DNA from: Tunturibacter gelidoferens | Lineage (GTDB): Bacteria; Acidobacteriota; Terriglobia; Terriglobales; Acidobacteriaceae | Assembly: GCF_040358255.1 (NCBI RefSeq) | Contig: NZ_CP132938.1 | Span: forward strand, 1,178,001 to 1,242,000 | Direction: 5' to 3' | DNA length: 64,000 nucleotides | In this document: piece after piece, positions 1-8,952 of the stretch | Layout of the letters: each line of letters begins with the position of its first letter | How positions within the stretch are numbered: the stretch's first letter is position 1 | Made by a program: the position numbers and the translations under genes | Notes under the pieces: model-generated | The model's input: the letters and a program-made list of their open reading frames with translations, nothing else | What the model was told of the DNA's origin: nothing | Database searches by the model: none

Positions 1-72
1 GGGAGTCGAGGGGGCGGGTTCGCCGATGAGGGTGGGGACCGGGATGGGCATAGGGACGCCTTCATGATACAT
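1..72 (-). CDS. Possible 5' end of a protein-coding gene running off the window
   Basis: On the minus strand an ATG at 72 opens a frame of 24 codons with no stop up to the window edge. It begins M-Y-H-E-G-V-P and is proline-rich. Third codon positions are mostly G or C, as in the neighbouring genes, which suggests coding. No clear ribosome binding site precedes the ATG and the product cannot be recognised from so few residues. If real, the gene is divergent from the membrane glycosyltransferase that starts at 170. Confidence 0.3.
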   Translation of the reverse strand, partial: MYHEGVPMPIPVPTLIGEPAPSTP

Positions 73-169
73 GGGGCGCCGAGACGGAGAGGTGCGGCTC
101 GCAGGTCGAAAGAAGATCAGAATGAAGTCGACCTCTCCTCTCAATAAGGCTGTTTGATAGAGTGAGAGC

Positions 170-1471
170 GTGACGTCCAGGACAGTAGATACTTCAGGCG
201 CCGCTACGCACGGCAGGCGGCTTCTCCTCTTTGTTGTGTGCAGTCTGCTGCTTGCGAACGTTGTTCAGTGGGGTCTTTGCCGGGCGTTGCATCTGGGCAA
301 TCCTGGCAGCATCAAGGGCGACGTCGCAGCCTTCATGCACATGCGGCAATGGACCGACTCGTGGCTGCCGATGATGAAGTCGCTGGATTACTTCGATGCG
401 AATTCTACTAAGCCGATTTACGCGGCTCCGTTGTATGACACGCTGATCTATTCGCTGGCTAGCGAATTGCCGCTGGTTGCTTTGCGCAGGCTTGGAGTCG
501 GCGATGCTGCGATGCTTCGTCTGCTGGCTGTGTTTTCGTGGCTTTCGGTGGTTGGTGTTGCGGGGGTGTCGCTGGCGATGGGGCGCGGGTTGTTGCGAAG
601 GCGCGGTGCGGATTTGAGCGGGGCGGATGTTCTTGCGGTGATCCTCGCTTGTCTGGGATGTTATCCGCTGTTGAAGGGATACGCGTTGGGGAACGCCCAG
701 ACGATGCTTTCCTTTGGATTCGCGTTGATGCTCTATCTATGGACGTCGGGGCGCGAGCGTGAGGCAGGAGTTGTGGCGGCGCTGCTTGCGTTTGTGAAGC
801 CACAATATGTGCTTCTGCTGGTGTGGATGGTGGTGCGCAAGCGGTGGGGTGCGATGTGGGCGTTCCTGATCTGCTCCGTCGTTTTGTTGACGATGTCGGT
901 TGCGGTCTTCGGTTGGCACAACAATCTTGACTATGTCGGTGTGCTGGCGAGTCTGAGCCATAAGGCGCAGTCGCACTATGCTAATCAGTCGATGTTCGGG
1001 ACTTTGAACCGGATGATCTTCAACGGCGAGAACCTGGGATACACGCCGCATGTGTATACGCCTTACGTCTCGTGGGTATACCGTACGACTGTCTTGACGT
1101 CATTGGTGCTGGTTTGCGGAGTGCTGCTGTATCCCTGGAGAAAGCTGCGCGGTTCGACGGCGGATATCGCTGCGATGGGTCTGGCATCAGTGGCGGCGTC
1201 GCCGATGGCGTGGGAGCATCACTACGGCATTGTGTTCGGAATCTTTGCGTGGTTCTGGTTTGCGTATGGGTGCTGGGAGGCCAAGAGGCCGTGGTTGTGG
1301 GGATTATCGTTTTTTCTTTGCGACAACTTTTTGGCGGCGACTAATCTGCTGGCCGACAGGCGCGGATGGAATGTGCTGCAGTCTTATATGTACTTCGGAG
1401 CGCTTCTTTTACTGGTGCTGCTGATGCGGCTAGCTCGTCGAGCTGAAGGTGTCGAGACCGTCGCGGCGTAA
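170..1471 (+). CDS. GT87/DUF2029-like polytopic membrane glycosyltransferase
   Basis: A 433-aa integral membrane protein with about ten hydrophobic segments. The layout (N-terminal TM, an extracytoplasmic loop with the acidic residues of IKGDVAAF, then dense TM helices, with KPQY near residue 210 and SPMAWEHHY near 345) matches GT-C mannosyl/arabinosyl-transferase-like proteins of the GT87 group. Such enzymes move sugars from polyprenyl-phosphate donors outside the membrane; donor and acceptor here are unknown. The start is a GTG after a weak GAGAG. It converges with a GT39-like gene 32 bp downstream and is near a UbiA-type polyprenyl-phosphate enzyme, which supports a role in cell-envelope glycan assembly. 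Confidence 0.7.
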   Translation: MTSRTVDTSGAATHGRRLLLFVVCSLLLANVVQWGLCRALHLGNPGSIKGDVAAFMHMRQWTDSWLPMMKSLDYFDANSTKPIYAAPLYDTLIYSLASELPLVALRRLGVGDAAMLRLLAVFSWLSVVGVAGVSLAMGRGLLRRRGADLSGADVLAVILACLGCYPLLKGYALGNAQTMLSFGFALMLYLWTSGREREAGVVAALLAFVKPQYVLLLVWMVVRKRWGAMWAFLICSVVLLTMSVAVFGWHNNLDYVGVLASLSHKAQSHYANQSMFGTLNRMIFNGENLGYTPHVYTPYVSWVYRTTVLTSLVLVCGVLLYPWRKLRGSTADIAAMGLASVAASPMAWEHHYGIVFGIFAWFWFAYGCWEAKRPWLWGLSFFLCDNFLAATNLLADRRGWNVLQSYMYFGALLLLVLLMRLARRAEGVETVAA

Positions 1472-1503
1472 TGGCGGTCATATTAACTCGAGGAATCACA
1501 AGA

Positions 1504-3093
1504 TTATTTTGAGGTCTGAGAGTTAGATGAGAATCGCAGGGAGGCTGCGTCGCCTCCCATGGCGGGTCCTAGCGGCGTGATGTCGGCGTGTGCGGCTGCG
1601 AGGGCCTGGTCGGTCCAGTTCCAGCCGCTGTGCAGGAGCACGAAGACGTGCTCGCCGGGTTCATTGGTGAGTTGCTCCCAGGAGATGATGGGGAATCCGG
1701 TGAAGTGGCGCATGTGCTGTGCGGTGAGCGACTCGGTGTCGCGTCGGCTCCAGAGAAGCTCTTGGTTGCTGGAGTAGATCAGGGCCATGTGGGAGCGGAT
1801 ATCAGGGTCGGGTTCGTAGTAGCTGGCTACTTCGAAGGTGCCCATCTCCTGCAGGTAGAGCAGGCCGCTGGGGCTGGAGAGAATCGCCGCTTTGATCTGC
1901 GGGCTGAGTGTGAGCGAGGCCATGAAGTCTCTGGTCTTTGCCTGCTCCGCGTGGATGCGAATCGCTCCCGTGAAGACGATGGCGATTGCGAGCGTGGACA
2001 ACGTAAGGATGGCGGTGTTTGTGCGGCGAAGTATTGGAAAGAGGGCAATCGTCAGGAGAATGCTGAGCGCGAGGATTGCTCCGAGTACGTAACGGACCTC
2101 GATGGAGTGCGTCACGAAGAAGGCCAGCAGGAAGCCGAAGAAGGGCAGTGCGGCGAGGACGATAAGAAAGACGAGCTCGGCGGTTGGGAGTTGGACATCT
2201 TTGTTGCGTAGCTGGCGCACACTGCCGAAGACCAGGAGAGCCGCGAAGACAATGAGGCCGATGGCGGCGAGGTGCTGGATGCGGAGGCTCGCGTGGGTGT
2301 AGTCCAGGAAGAGTGAGCGGTAGGCCTGGGTGATGGCGTGGTAGCCGACGTCTCCGGCGTTGTAGTAGTTCTTGCGAAACTCGGCGGCGGACTTTTCAAA
2401 GGGTAACGCGAAGGCGATGCAGGCCATGCCGAGGATGATGGCGGCTGCGACGGGAAGGTCCATTCGTCGACGTTGAACGGTGCGAAAGAGTTCTGCGGCG
2501 CAGAGGGGTAGGAGCGATAAGACGCCGAAGTAGTGCGTGTTCAGCGTGAGTGCGACCGCGAGTGCGAGGAGGATGAGAGAGGCAGTGCGTTGCGACTGGC
2601 GTCGCGTTGCGGCCTGCCAGGTCACCAGGGCGAGGCCGTAGAAGCCGAGCAACAGACCGTAGGGACGGCCTTCTGCGGAGTAGAAGAGAGTCGCCGTCAT
2701 CGCGGGAAAAGCCATTGCGAAGATCGCGGCGTTCTCGTTGGCGATGCGCCGCACAAAGTAGAAAAGGCAGATCTGCATCAGGAGATAGCCGAGCAGCGAG
2801 GGCAGCCTGAGGGCGAAGGCTCCTGCGCCGAAGACGCTGATCGCGATGTGCGCGAGGGTGTGGTAGACGAGGGGGTCCAGCGAGATGGGATAGCTGCGTT
2901 GGATGTGGATGAGTTGGGCGTAGCTAGGCACGCTGTCGGTCTGTAGGACGAAGAACTCGTCCTGCGACATGAGCTTGTGGTGCGACCAGAGGAGGGAGAT
3001 GACGGCGGTGAGGATCAGAGATGCGATGGCCGTCCAAGGGAGGGCAAGACTCTCGCGGCTGCTTTCAACACTGGAATTTTGCGACGAGATCAT
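1504..3093 (-). CDS. GT39/ArnT-like membrane glycosyltransferase
   Basis: A 529-aa protein with an N-terminal TM helix, a first periplasmic loop containing the acidic pair in SQDEFF (the usual GT-C catalytic or metal region), about ten further TM segments and a C-terminal soluble domain of about 130 residues. This is the PMT/ArnT-type fold that transfers sugars from polyprenyl-phosphate carriers; the exact substrate cannot be read. Its ATG overlaps the stop of the upstream UbiA gene by 4 bp (ATGA), so the two are probably translationally coupled, and the UbiA product may supply its lipid-linked donor. Confidence 0.7.
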   Translation of the reverse strand: MISSQNSSVESSRESLALPWTAIASLILTAVISLLWSHHKLMSQDEFFVLQTDSVPSYAQLIHIQRSYPISLDPLVYHTLAHIAISVFGAGAFALRLPSLLGYLLMQICLFYFVRRIANENAAIFAMAFPAMTATLFYSAEGRPYGLLLGFYGLALVTWQAATRRQSQRTASLILLALAVALTLNTHYFGVLSLLPLCAAELFRTVQRRRMDLPVAAAIILGMACIAFALPFEKSAAEFRKNYYNAGDVGYHAITQAYRSLFLDYTHASLRIQHLAAIGLIVFAALLVFGSVRQLRNKDVQLPTAELVFLIVLAALPFFGFLLAFFVTHSIEVRYVLGAILALSILLTIALFPILRRTNTAILTLSTLAIAIVFTGAIRIHAEQAKTRDFMASLTLSPQIKAAILSSPSGLLYLQEMGTFEVASYYEPDPDIRSHMALIYSSNQELLWSRRDTESLTAQHMRHFTGFPIISWEQLTNEPGEHVFVLLHSGWNWTDQALAAAHADITPLGPAMGGDAASLRFSSNSQTSK

Positions 3094-4142
3094 ATCTTGG
3101 CGTGGATTCTAAGCCGCTGGTGCTCGAAGCCGGGTGGAGTGTAGCTGATGGGCGCGGGTTGAGCTACGGCAGGAGTGGTGGAGGGCATGGTTGGAGTGAA
3201 GAACAACTCCAGACGCGGGATGCGAATGAAGAGTAGAAGCCCCATCACGATGGCGGTTGAGGCGAACGAGGTCATCAGCAGAGGTTCGCGATAGAGCTTT
3301 TCGGGGTTCTGTACCGCGCTGTCATGCTTGAAGGCGAGCTTGAGATAAACGGCCATGGTGAAGGCTACGAGAGGAAAGCCGAGGATGAGTTCGATGCGAT
3401 AGCGGATGATGAAGGCTCCGAGGAAGAGCATCGCGGTGGAGGCATAGAAGACAATGGATACGAGCAGCGACTCGGGCGTGTAGCGCTTGAAGGATGCGCG
3501 ATAGGCGCCTGCGACGGCGCGATCGCCTATCTCGGAGAGCTCGCTGAAGCGCTTGAGGCCCATGAAGTAGCAGCCGAGCATCCAGTAGGCGATAAGCAGC
3601 GAGACGGGCGGCACGAGGACACTGGTGACGGCGTACCAGCCGAGCAGCATGCGCAGTGGATTATTGATGGACTCGGTGAGGACGTCGAGGTAAGGGACGT
3701 CTTTGGTGCGGATGGGAGGAAAGTTATAGAGGCAACCCATGATCCAGAGGATGAGCGCGACGAGGGCGAACATGCGCGAGATGAGGAGGCCGACTGCGAT
3801 TCCTGCGATCATCATCAGGAGCCATTGGACGTAAGCGGCGGGAATGTTGACCAGACCGAGTGCGGCGGGGCGGTTGCGCTTGGTGGGATGAAGACGGTCG
3901 AAGGGCGCGTCGAGGACTTCGTTGATGACGTAGTTGCTGCAGGCGACCAGTGTGACCGCGACAAATGCGAGGAGCAGAGTTACGAAGAGATGGGGAGTGA
4001 AGAGCGCCGGATAGACGCTGAGCGGTACGATGACGCCGGGCAGAACGAAGAGATTCTTGATGGAATGATCGAGTCTGGCGATGGCGAGATGGGCGCGGAG
4101 GCGCTCGGACAAGGAGACGTTGCGCAGGGGAGGCTCGGTCAT
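3090..4142 (-). CDS. UbiA prenyltransferase, decaprenyl-phosphate phosphoribosyltransferase-like
   Basis: A 350-aa UbiA-superfamily membrane protein with about eight TM helices. The first aspartate-rich motif reads NEVLDAPFDRLHPTKRNRP (residues 74-92). The D-x3-D-R-x-HPTK-x-RP form is typical of 5-phosphoribosyl-1-pyrophosphate:decaprenyl-phosphate transferases (mycobacterial Rv3806c type) rather than of quinone or heme enzymes. The expected product would be a polyprenyl-phosphoryl pentose. I place the start at the ATG at 4142; the frame stays open further upstream, but that part lies antisense to the oxidoreductase gene and has antisense-like composition. It is coupled to the GT39-like gene and divergent from the FAD oxidoreductase. 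Its C-terminus carries a proline/threonine-rich tail of about 40 residues. Confidence 0.8.
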   Translation of the reverse strand: MTEPPLRNVSLSERLRAHLAIARLDHSIKNLFVLPGVIVPLSVYPALFTPHLFVTLLLAFVAVTLVACSNYVINEVLDAPFDRLHPTKRNRPAALGLVNIPAAYVQWLLMMIAGIAVGLLISRMFALVALILWIMGCLYNFPPIRTKDVPYLDVLTESINNPLRMLLGWYAVTSVLVPPVSLLIAYWMLGCYFMGLKRFSELSEIGDRAVAGAYRASFKRYTPESLLVSIVFYASTAMLFLGAFIIRYRIELILGFPLVAFTMAVYLKLAFKHDSAVQNPEKLYREPLLMTSFASTAIVMGLLLFIRIPRLELFFTPTMPSTTPAVAQPAPISYTPPGFEHQRLRIHAKI

Positions 4143-4301
4143 GTTTGTTGTAGGGGCTCCTTCGCAAGCTGCCTTGGGGCTATGGGCACAGTGTAGCAAA
4201 TGGAGATGAAGCCAGCGGACTAGGTGCGCTCTGGCAGCGAGCGATTTGTTTACGATAAGCTTGGGTTTGGCGCGGTGTGCGCGTCTGGAGCAGGCGGGCG
4301 C

Positions 4302-5990
4302 ATGTCGCGGAGAGCAGTGATTATCGGAGCGGGGCCTGCCGGGCTGACGGCCGGGTTGGAGTTGCTGAGACGGTCGGATGTGAAACCGATCATCCTGGAG
4401 GCGAGCGAGGAGATTGGTGGAATCTCGCGCACGATCAAGTACAAGGGCAACCGGATGGATATTGGTGGCCACCGGTTCTTTTCTAAGAGCGACCGCGTGA
4501 TGCAGTGGTGGGTGGACCTGATGCCGCCTGATGTCGGCGATGCGGGGTCGGAGCCGGAGATCTCTTATCAGGGAAAGAAGCGAATGGTCGCTGTACCTGC
4601 GCGCCTGCCGGAGGAGCCAGTGCTGCGTGGAGCGGGGCCGATTGATCCGCGTGCGGCGGAAGAGGTCGAGGACAAGGCGGAGAGCGAAGGACCGGTGGAG
4701 ATGATGGTCACGGCGACGACGGCCGATCCGGACCTGGTGATGCTGATTCGTCCGCGGAAGAGCAGGATCTACTATCTGCGGAAGTTCTTTGATTATCCGA
4801 TTACGCTGACTGCGACGACGTTGAAGAATCTCGGGCTGGCGAGAACGTTTCGCGTTGGTACGAGCTATATGAAGTCGCAGGTGAGCCAGATTGCGCCGGA
4901 GAAGAGCCTCGAGGACTTTTTGATCAATCGATTTGGGAGGCAGCTTTATCTGACGTTCTTCAAGAGCTACACGGAGAAGGTTTGGGGAACACCTTGCAAT
5001 GAGATCTCGGCGGAGTGGGGGGCGCAGCGGATCAAGGGGTTGAGCCTGACGACGGCGGTGAAGCACTTTTTGAAGAAGGCGTTTGGAGGTAAATCGAAGA
5101 CCGGTGATCTGGCGCAGAAGGGCACGGATACGAGCCTGATTGAACGGTTTATGTATCCGAAGTTTGGACCGGGGCAGCTTTGGGAGCACGTTGCGGACTT
5201 GATTCGTGAGGGTGGCGGTGAGATTCACATGGGTTGGAAGGTGGATCGGATTCACTGCTCAACGGAAGGCGACGTGAAACGGGTGATGTCGATCGATGCG
5301 GTGAATGCGAGCGGCGAGCGACAGACGTTTGCAGGAGATTATTTCTTTTCGACGATGCCTATGCGCGAGCTGGTGGAGGCGCTGGATGCTCCCGTTCCGG
5401 AGAACGTGCGCGAGGTGAGCGCTGGGCTGCAGTATCGCGACTTTATCACCGTGGGTCTGCTGGTGGACAGGCTGAAGGTGAAGGAGCCGGATGGTGGGCT
5501 GCTGAAAGATACATGGATCTACGTGCAGGAGCCCGATGTGGTACTGGGACGGTTACAGATATTCAACAACTGGAGTCCGTACCTGGTGGCGGACCCGACG
5601 AAGGTCTGGATTGGGCTGGAGTACTTCTGCTACGACACCGACGATCTTTGGAAGATGCCGGATGAAGAACTCAAGAAGTTTGCGATTGCAGAGGTGGCGA
5701 AGATCGGGATCCTGAACGCGGAGGATGTTTCGGACGGGCATGTGGTGCGGGTCCCAAAGACGTATCCGGCGTACTTTGGAACATATGACCGCTTCGATGA
5801 GCTGCGGGAGTTTACCGACGGGTTCGAGAATCTGTTTCTGGTGGGGAGGAATGGAATGCATAAGTACAACAACCAGGATCACAGTATGTTGACGGCGATG
5901 ACGGCGGTGGATGGTATCGTGGCTGGGCATGTAGATAAGGCTGCGCTCTGGGGCATCAACACGGAGCAGGAGTACCACGAGGAGAAATAA
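4302..5990 (+). CDS. FAD-dependent NAD(P)-binding oxidoreductase (protoporphyrinogen oxidase/UGM-like)
   Basis: A 562-aa flavoprotein. The N-terminus [18 protein letters not shown] is a Rossmann dinucleotide-binding motif, followed by EASEEIGG (ribose-binding acid) and GGHRFFS, typical of UDP-galactopyranose mutase and protoporphyrinogen-oxidase relatives (COG1232). The C-terminal FAD-binding part includes [18 protein letters not shown] hydrophilic insert of about 70 residues (roughly residues 75-145) separates the first two motifs. I chose the ATG at 4302 over the in-frame GTG 26 codons upstream because the Rossmann motif normally begins within a few residues of the start. The position beside the UbiA and GT-C genes suggests nucleotide-sugar or lipid-linked sugar redox chemistry, but the substrate is not determined. 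Confidence 0.8.
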   Translation: MSRRAVIIGAGPAGLTAGLELLRRSDVKPIILEASEEIGGISRTIKYKGNRMDIGGHRFFSKSDRVMQWWVDLMPPDVGDAGSEPEISYQGKKRMVAVPARLPEEPVLRGAGPIDPRAAEEVEDKAESEGPVEMMVTATTADPDLVMLIRPRKSRIYYLRKFFDYPITLTATTLKNLGLARTFRVGTSYMKSQVSQIAPEKSLEDFLINRFGRQLYLTFFKSYTEKVWGTPCNEISAEWGAQRIKGLSLTTAVKHFLKKAFGGKSKTGDLAQKGTDTSLIERFMYPKFGPGQLWEHVADLIREGGGEIHMGWKVDRIHCSTEGDVKRVMSIDAVNASGERQTFAGDYFFSTMPMRELVEALDAPVPENVREVSAGLQYRDFITVGLLVDRLKVKEPDGGLLKDTWIYVQEPDVVLGRLQIFNNWSPYLVADPTKVWIGLEYFCYDTDDLWKMPDEELKKFAIAEVAKIGILNAEDVSDGHVVRVPKTYPAYFGTYDRFDELREFTDGFENLFLVGRNGMHKYNNQDHSMLTAMTAVDGIVAGHVDKAALWGINTEQEYHEEK

Positions 5991-6380
5991 TTGAGAAAGA
6001 TTCTGGTTGTGGGGACGTTGCTGCTGGTGATCTTCGTGGCGGTCTTCCGGCAGAGGATCTTTCTGCGAGATCCGCTGGGTAAGGTAGAGCGTAACGGTGT
6101 TGCGGTGGATGGGGCGCGGCTGTTTATTAACTTTTCGAACGACGTGCTGGTGGAAGAGCCGGGGACGGAGCGGCGGTATCTGGTGCAGGGATGGAGCGGC
6201 GTGCCTGGGGTGCCGCAGATTCTGGGTTGCGTCCAGGGGTTGGTGTGCTGGACTGATGCGGACCATGCGGCGGTCTATCCGTTGGATGGCCGAGGGGCTG
6301 GAGCGAAGGCGGTGATGAGCGCAAAGGAGGTTACGTTTGCGGATGAGACGGGAGCACAGGTGCGGGTGCAGCTAAGGTAG
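5991..6380 (+). CDS. Small membrane-anchored hypothetical protein
   Basis: A 129-aa protein starting at a TTG directly after the stop codon of the FAD oxidoreductase, so the two are almost surely cotranscribed. Residues 3-19 form one hydrophobic signal anchor (RKILVVGTLLLVIFVAVF); the rest is predicted extracytoplasmic, with a C-x5-C pair (GCVQGLVC) that might form a disulfide. I do not recognise the family. The tight spacing suggests a role connected with the oxidoreductase or the envelope-glycan cluster. Confidence 0.6.
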   Translation: MRKILVVGTLLLVIFVAVFRQRIFLRDPLGKVERNGVAVDGARLFINFSNDVLVEEPGTERRYLVQGWSGVPGVPQILGCVQGLVCWTDADHAAVYPLDGRGAGAKAVMSAKEVTFADETGAQVRVQLR

Positions 6381-6495
6381 GGCTCATCGGCACGTAGAGA
6401 AATGGCGTAACCTTTGCCGCGGGAAGAACTCTAACGATTCGGAGAGTGCTGAGTTGTAAATGCTGTGTGCGCGAGAGTGCACGATGGGAGCTCAA

Positions 6496-7452
6496 ATGCC
6501 TGAGAAACCTAGAGACAGAAGTGAGCCAGGCGAGACCTTGCAGCCTGCCGCTGAGATCCCAGCAGAGACGGTCGATGCAGCTCCGGAGGGATTGCGGGTT
6601 CCAATAGCGACGACGGCCGGCGGTAAAGCGGTGGATGAGCCCGTTGCGGCAGCTGCTTCCGTAGTTCCGGAGCCACTGGCTTCGCCTGTTGGAGTTGTTG
6701 CGGCGCCTGTCGAGGCAAGAGAGCCTGCCGTGGCAACGATCAGGTTGGAGAAGAAGCATCCCTTGGCGATTCGGTGGATGCATTGGGTGAACTTCCCGGT
6801 TCTGTTCACGATGATCTGGAGCGGGTTGCTGATCTATTGGAATGACTCGGATAATGCCTATCAGCATCCCCATGCGGTGTATCGAGTGGGGGTGGGTTCG
6901 CTGACGTTGGTGCGGTTGTTTCCTCCGTGGTTCTGGAAGCTGATCAATGCGCCCTATCGTGTGACCGAGGGGCTGGGATATCACTTCTTCTTTATGTGGA
7001 TCTTTGCAATCAACGGGATTCTCTATGTGGCTTATCTGTTGATCTCAGGGGAGTGGCGGGTGCTGGTACCGGAGCGAAGATCCTTTCTGGATGCGATTCA
7101 GGTGACGTTGGTGGATTTGCATCTTCGCAAGGGATTGCCGCCGCAGAAGAAGTACAACGGGGCGCAGAAGATCGCTTACTCCTCGGTAGTTTTGATGGGT
7201 CTGGGATCGCTGGTCACGGGTCTCTCGATCTACAAGCCGACGCAGGTGCACTGGATCACATCGCTGCTGGGCGGATACGAGATGGCGCGATGGGAACACT
7301 TCTGGCTGACGATGGGCTTTTGCGCGTTCTTTGTGGTGCACGTGGGGCAGGTGATTCTCGCGGGGTGGAATAACTTCCGGTCGATGGTGAGCGGGTATGA
7401 GATTGTGCCGGCGGTCAAGGCTTCGCTAGACGAGGAAAGGAGGACGGGATGA
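6496..7452 (+). CDS. Cytochrome b/b6-domain membrane subunit of a molybdoenzyme
   Basis: A 318-aa protein. The first ~80 residues are an Ala/Pro/Val-rich cytoplasmic extension; then come four TM helices of the cytochrome b561/thiosulfate-reductase type with likely heme histidines in IRWMHWVNF, the second helix pair, WEHFW and VVHVGQ. I chose the ATG at 6496 because GGGAG lies 5 nt upstream; two earlier in-frame ATGs (6460, 6484) lack this. The 3' end overlaps the next gene by 4 bp (ATGA). The pair forms a membrane electron-transfer module: this subunit would exchange electrons between the quinone pool and the soluble molybdopterin subunit. Confidence 0.82.
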   Translation: MPEKPRDRSEPGETLQPAAEIPAETVDAAPEGLRVPIATTAGGKAVDEPVAAAASVVPEPLASPVGVVAAPVEAREPAVATIRLEKKHPLAIRWMHWVNFPVLFTMIWSGLLIYWNDSDNAYQHPHAVYRVGVGSLTLVRLFPPWFWKLINAPYRVTEGLGYHFFFMWIFAINGILYVAYLLISGEWRVLVPERRSFLDAIQVTLVDLHLRKGLPPQKKYNGAQKIAYSSVVLMGLGSLVTGLSIYKPTQVHWITSLLGGYEMARWEHFWLTMGFCAFFVVHVGQVILAGWNNFRSMVSGYEIVPAVKASLDEERRTG

Positions 7453-8699
7453 GCGACGGACGGGAGGAGCGAGAGGAGCAGGAGCAGCGCCGCAAGTGGG
7501 AGAAGGAGAAGAAGGAACGCGAGGATGATCTTGACCGCGACTGGGAACGCGACGGGGAGCGGGAGCGAAGAGATTCGCGCGCGGTAGAGGCTCTGAACGC
7601 GGAGCTCAGGGCGCAGTCGGGGCAGAGGACGCGTCGCAGCTTTCTGGTTGCAGCGGCGGCGACGGCGGGTGGATACGGATTTTATCGGTGGATCGATCGC
7701 AGTCCAGGCGACCAGCTGATCCCGAAGCCGCTGCGTAAGATGCTGGAGTTCAATGCGAAGGTGTCGCGCGGGGTGTTTGATGAGCGCGGGCTTGCGCCGA
7801 CGTATCCGGTCGATCGATCGATGGAACTGCGGACGAACGGCAACTACGGATTGAAGATGGACCTGCTGCCGGAGAGCTATCGGCTGCAGATGGTGGGGGT
7901 GGCGAATGCGAAGGGTCTTCCTCAGTATGTCGAGGATGTGACGGCGTGGGAGTACCGATACGTTGCGAAGAAAGAAGCTGGGCCCGTCGAGCACGATTCG
8001 AAGGTAGCGCCGAAGGCCGCGGCGGTAGTAGGAGATGGGCCACAGGCCAAGGTCGATCCGAATGGCGATGCTGGCATGGGGGAAGGGCCGATGATGCAGG
8101 GTGGCGCGGCGAGCACGATGGTCGCCGGGAACGGCGAGAAGAGTGATGTGAAGATGCCGCCCGCATTTGAGGCTGCGTTTGCTGCGTTGAAGAAGGCGCA
8201 GGGGAATAAGCGGCCGCGTGGGCAGGAAGAGGCAGGCATGTCGGATAACACGCTCGATCCGGGGACGCCGGGGCTGCTGCTCAAGATGGACGACGTCACG
8301 AGTCTGCCGCACCATGAGTTGGTGACGGAGTTCAAATGCATTGAGGGTTGGAGCCAAGTGGTGCATTGGGGTGGGTACCGGCTTGTTGATTTGATCGCGA
8401 AGTATCCGCCGGAGAAGAAGCCGGATGGATCGCTGCCGAAGTATGTCTACATGGAGACGCCGGATGGGGACTACTACTGCGGGTTCAGCCTGCAGGCCTG
8501 TATGCATCCGCAGAGCCTTCTGGTGACCGAGATGGCAGGACAGCCGCTGGCCCAGTGGCATGGCGCACCGATACGGTTACATATGCCGATCAAGTACGGT
8601 TACAAACAGATCAAACGGATTGGATTGATCGCCTACACCGATATGCGGCCTGACGATTACTGGACGAAGCTGGGATATGACTGGTGCGCGGGGCTTTAG
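7449..8699 (+). CDS. Sulfite-oxidase-fold molybdopterin oxidoreductase subunit
   Basis: A 416-aa protein with a SUOX/YedY-type molybdopterin domain. The Mo-ligating cysteine is probably Cys297 in TEFKCIEGWS, followed by W-GG-RLVDLI and a C-terminal half ending in DDYWTKLGYDW. A twin-arginine motif RRSFLV (62-67) with a hydrophobic stretch behind it suggests Tat export, but it is preceded by about 60 very charged residues, an unusually long n-region. Residues ~172-265 are an Ala/Gly/Lys-rich insert not found in typical family members. It is translationally coupled to the cytochrome b gene. The substrate is unknown; sulfite oxidation or sulfoxide reduction are family possibilities. Confidence 0.82.
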   Translation: MSDGREEREEQEQRRKWEKEKKEREDDLDRDWERDGERERRDSRAVEALNAELRAQSGQRTRRSFLVAAAATAGGYGFYRWIDRSPGDQLIPKPLRKMLEFNAKVSRGVFDERGLAPTYPVDRSMELRTNGNYGLKMDLLPESYRLQMVGVANAKGLPQYVEDVTAWEYRYVAKKEAGPVEHDSKVAPKAAAVVGDGPQAKVDPNGDAGMGEGPMMQGGAASTMVAGNGEKSDVKMPPAFEAAFAALKKAQGNKRPRGQEEAGMSDNTLDPGTPGLLLKMDDVTSLPHHELVTEFKCIEGWSQVVHWGGYRLVDLIAKYPPEKKPDGSLPKYVYMETPDGDYYCGFSLQACMHPQSLLVTEMAGQPLAQWHGAPIRLHMPIKYGYKQIKRIGLIAYTDMRPDDYWTKLGYDWCAGL

Positions 8700-8729
8700 G
8701 GAAATCTAAGAATACGTTTAATGACTTAT

Positions 8730-8942
8730 GTCCTGCCGGACGGGCCTCCTGCGCGGAGGGCGGTCACTTCGTGACGCGTGTACCGGTCTTGGGCGGGAGG
8801 GTCTGCATGGGGCCTCCCTCCGGTCGGCATTAAAATCTCTCGTTCCGACCAACGGGAGGACCGATGGTGTTCGGTCAAACGTAACAAGGTATACAAGTCA
8901 CGAAGTGACCGCCCTCCGCGCAGGAGGCCCGTCCGGCAAGAC
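8730..8942. repeat. Nested palindromic extragenic element, full copy 1
   Basis: Outer arms lie at 8730-8775 and 8897-8942: 46 bp each, 45/46 complementary. Inner arms lie at 8813-8827 and 8845-8859 (12/15 paired). Each outer arm itself contains GTCAC-TTC-GTGAC and CCTCC-TGCGC-GGAGG mini-palindromes. The element fills the gap between two convergent genes. Copies related in sequence and arrangement are at 51831-52023 and 57733-57830. Short open frames inside it are by-products of the repeat. Confidence 0.9.
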
Positions 8943-8952
8943 ACTAGAGTTT

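Noticed and set aside
4143..5255. N-terminal 370 codons of a 721-codon minus-strand frame ending in the UbiA gene
   Set aside because: It is antisense to the FAD oxidoreductase, Arg/His/Leu-rich as expected from antisense frames in G+C-rich DNA, and has no domain. The UbiA protein starts at 4142.
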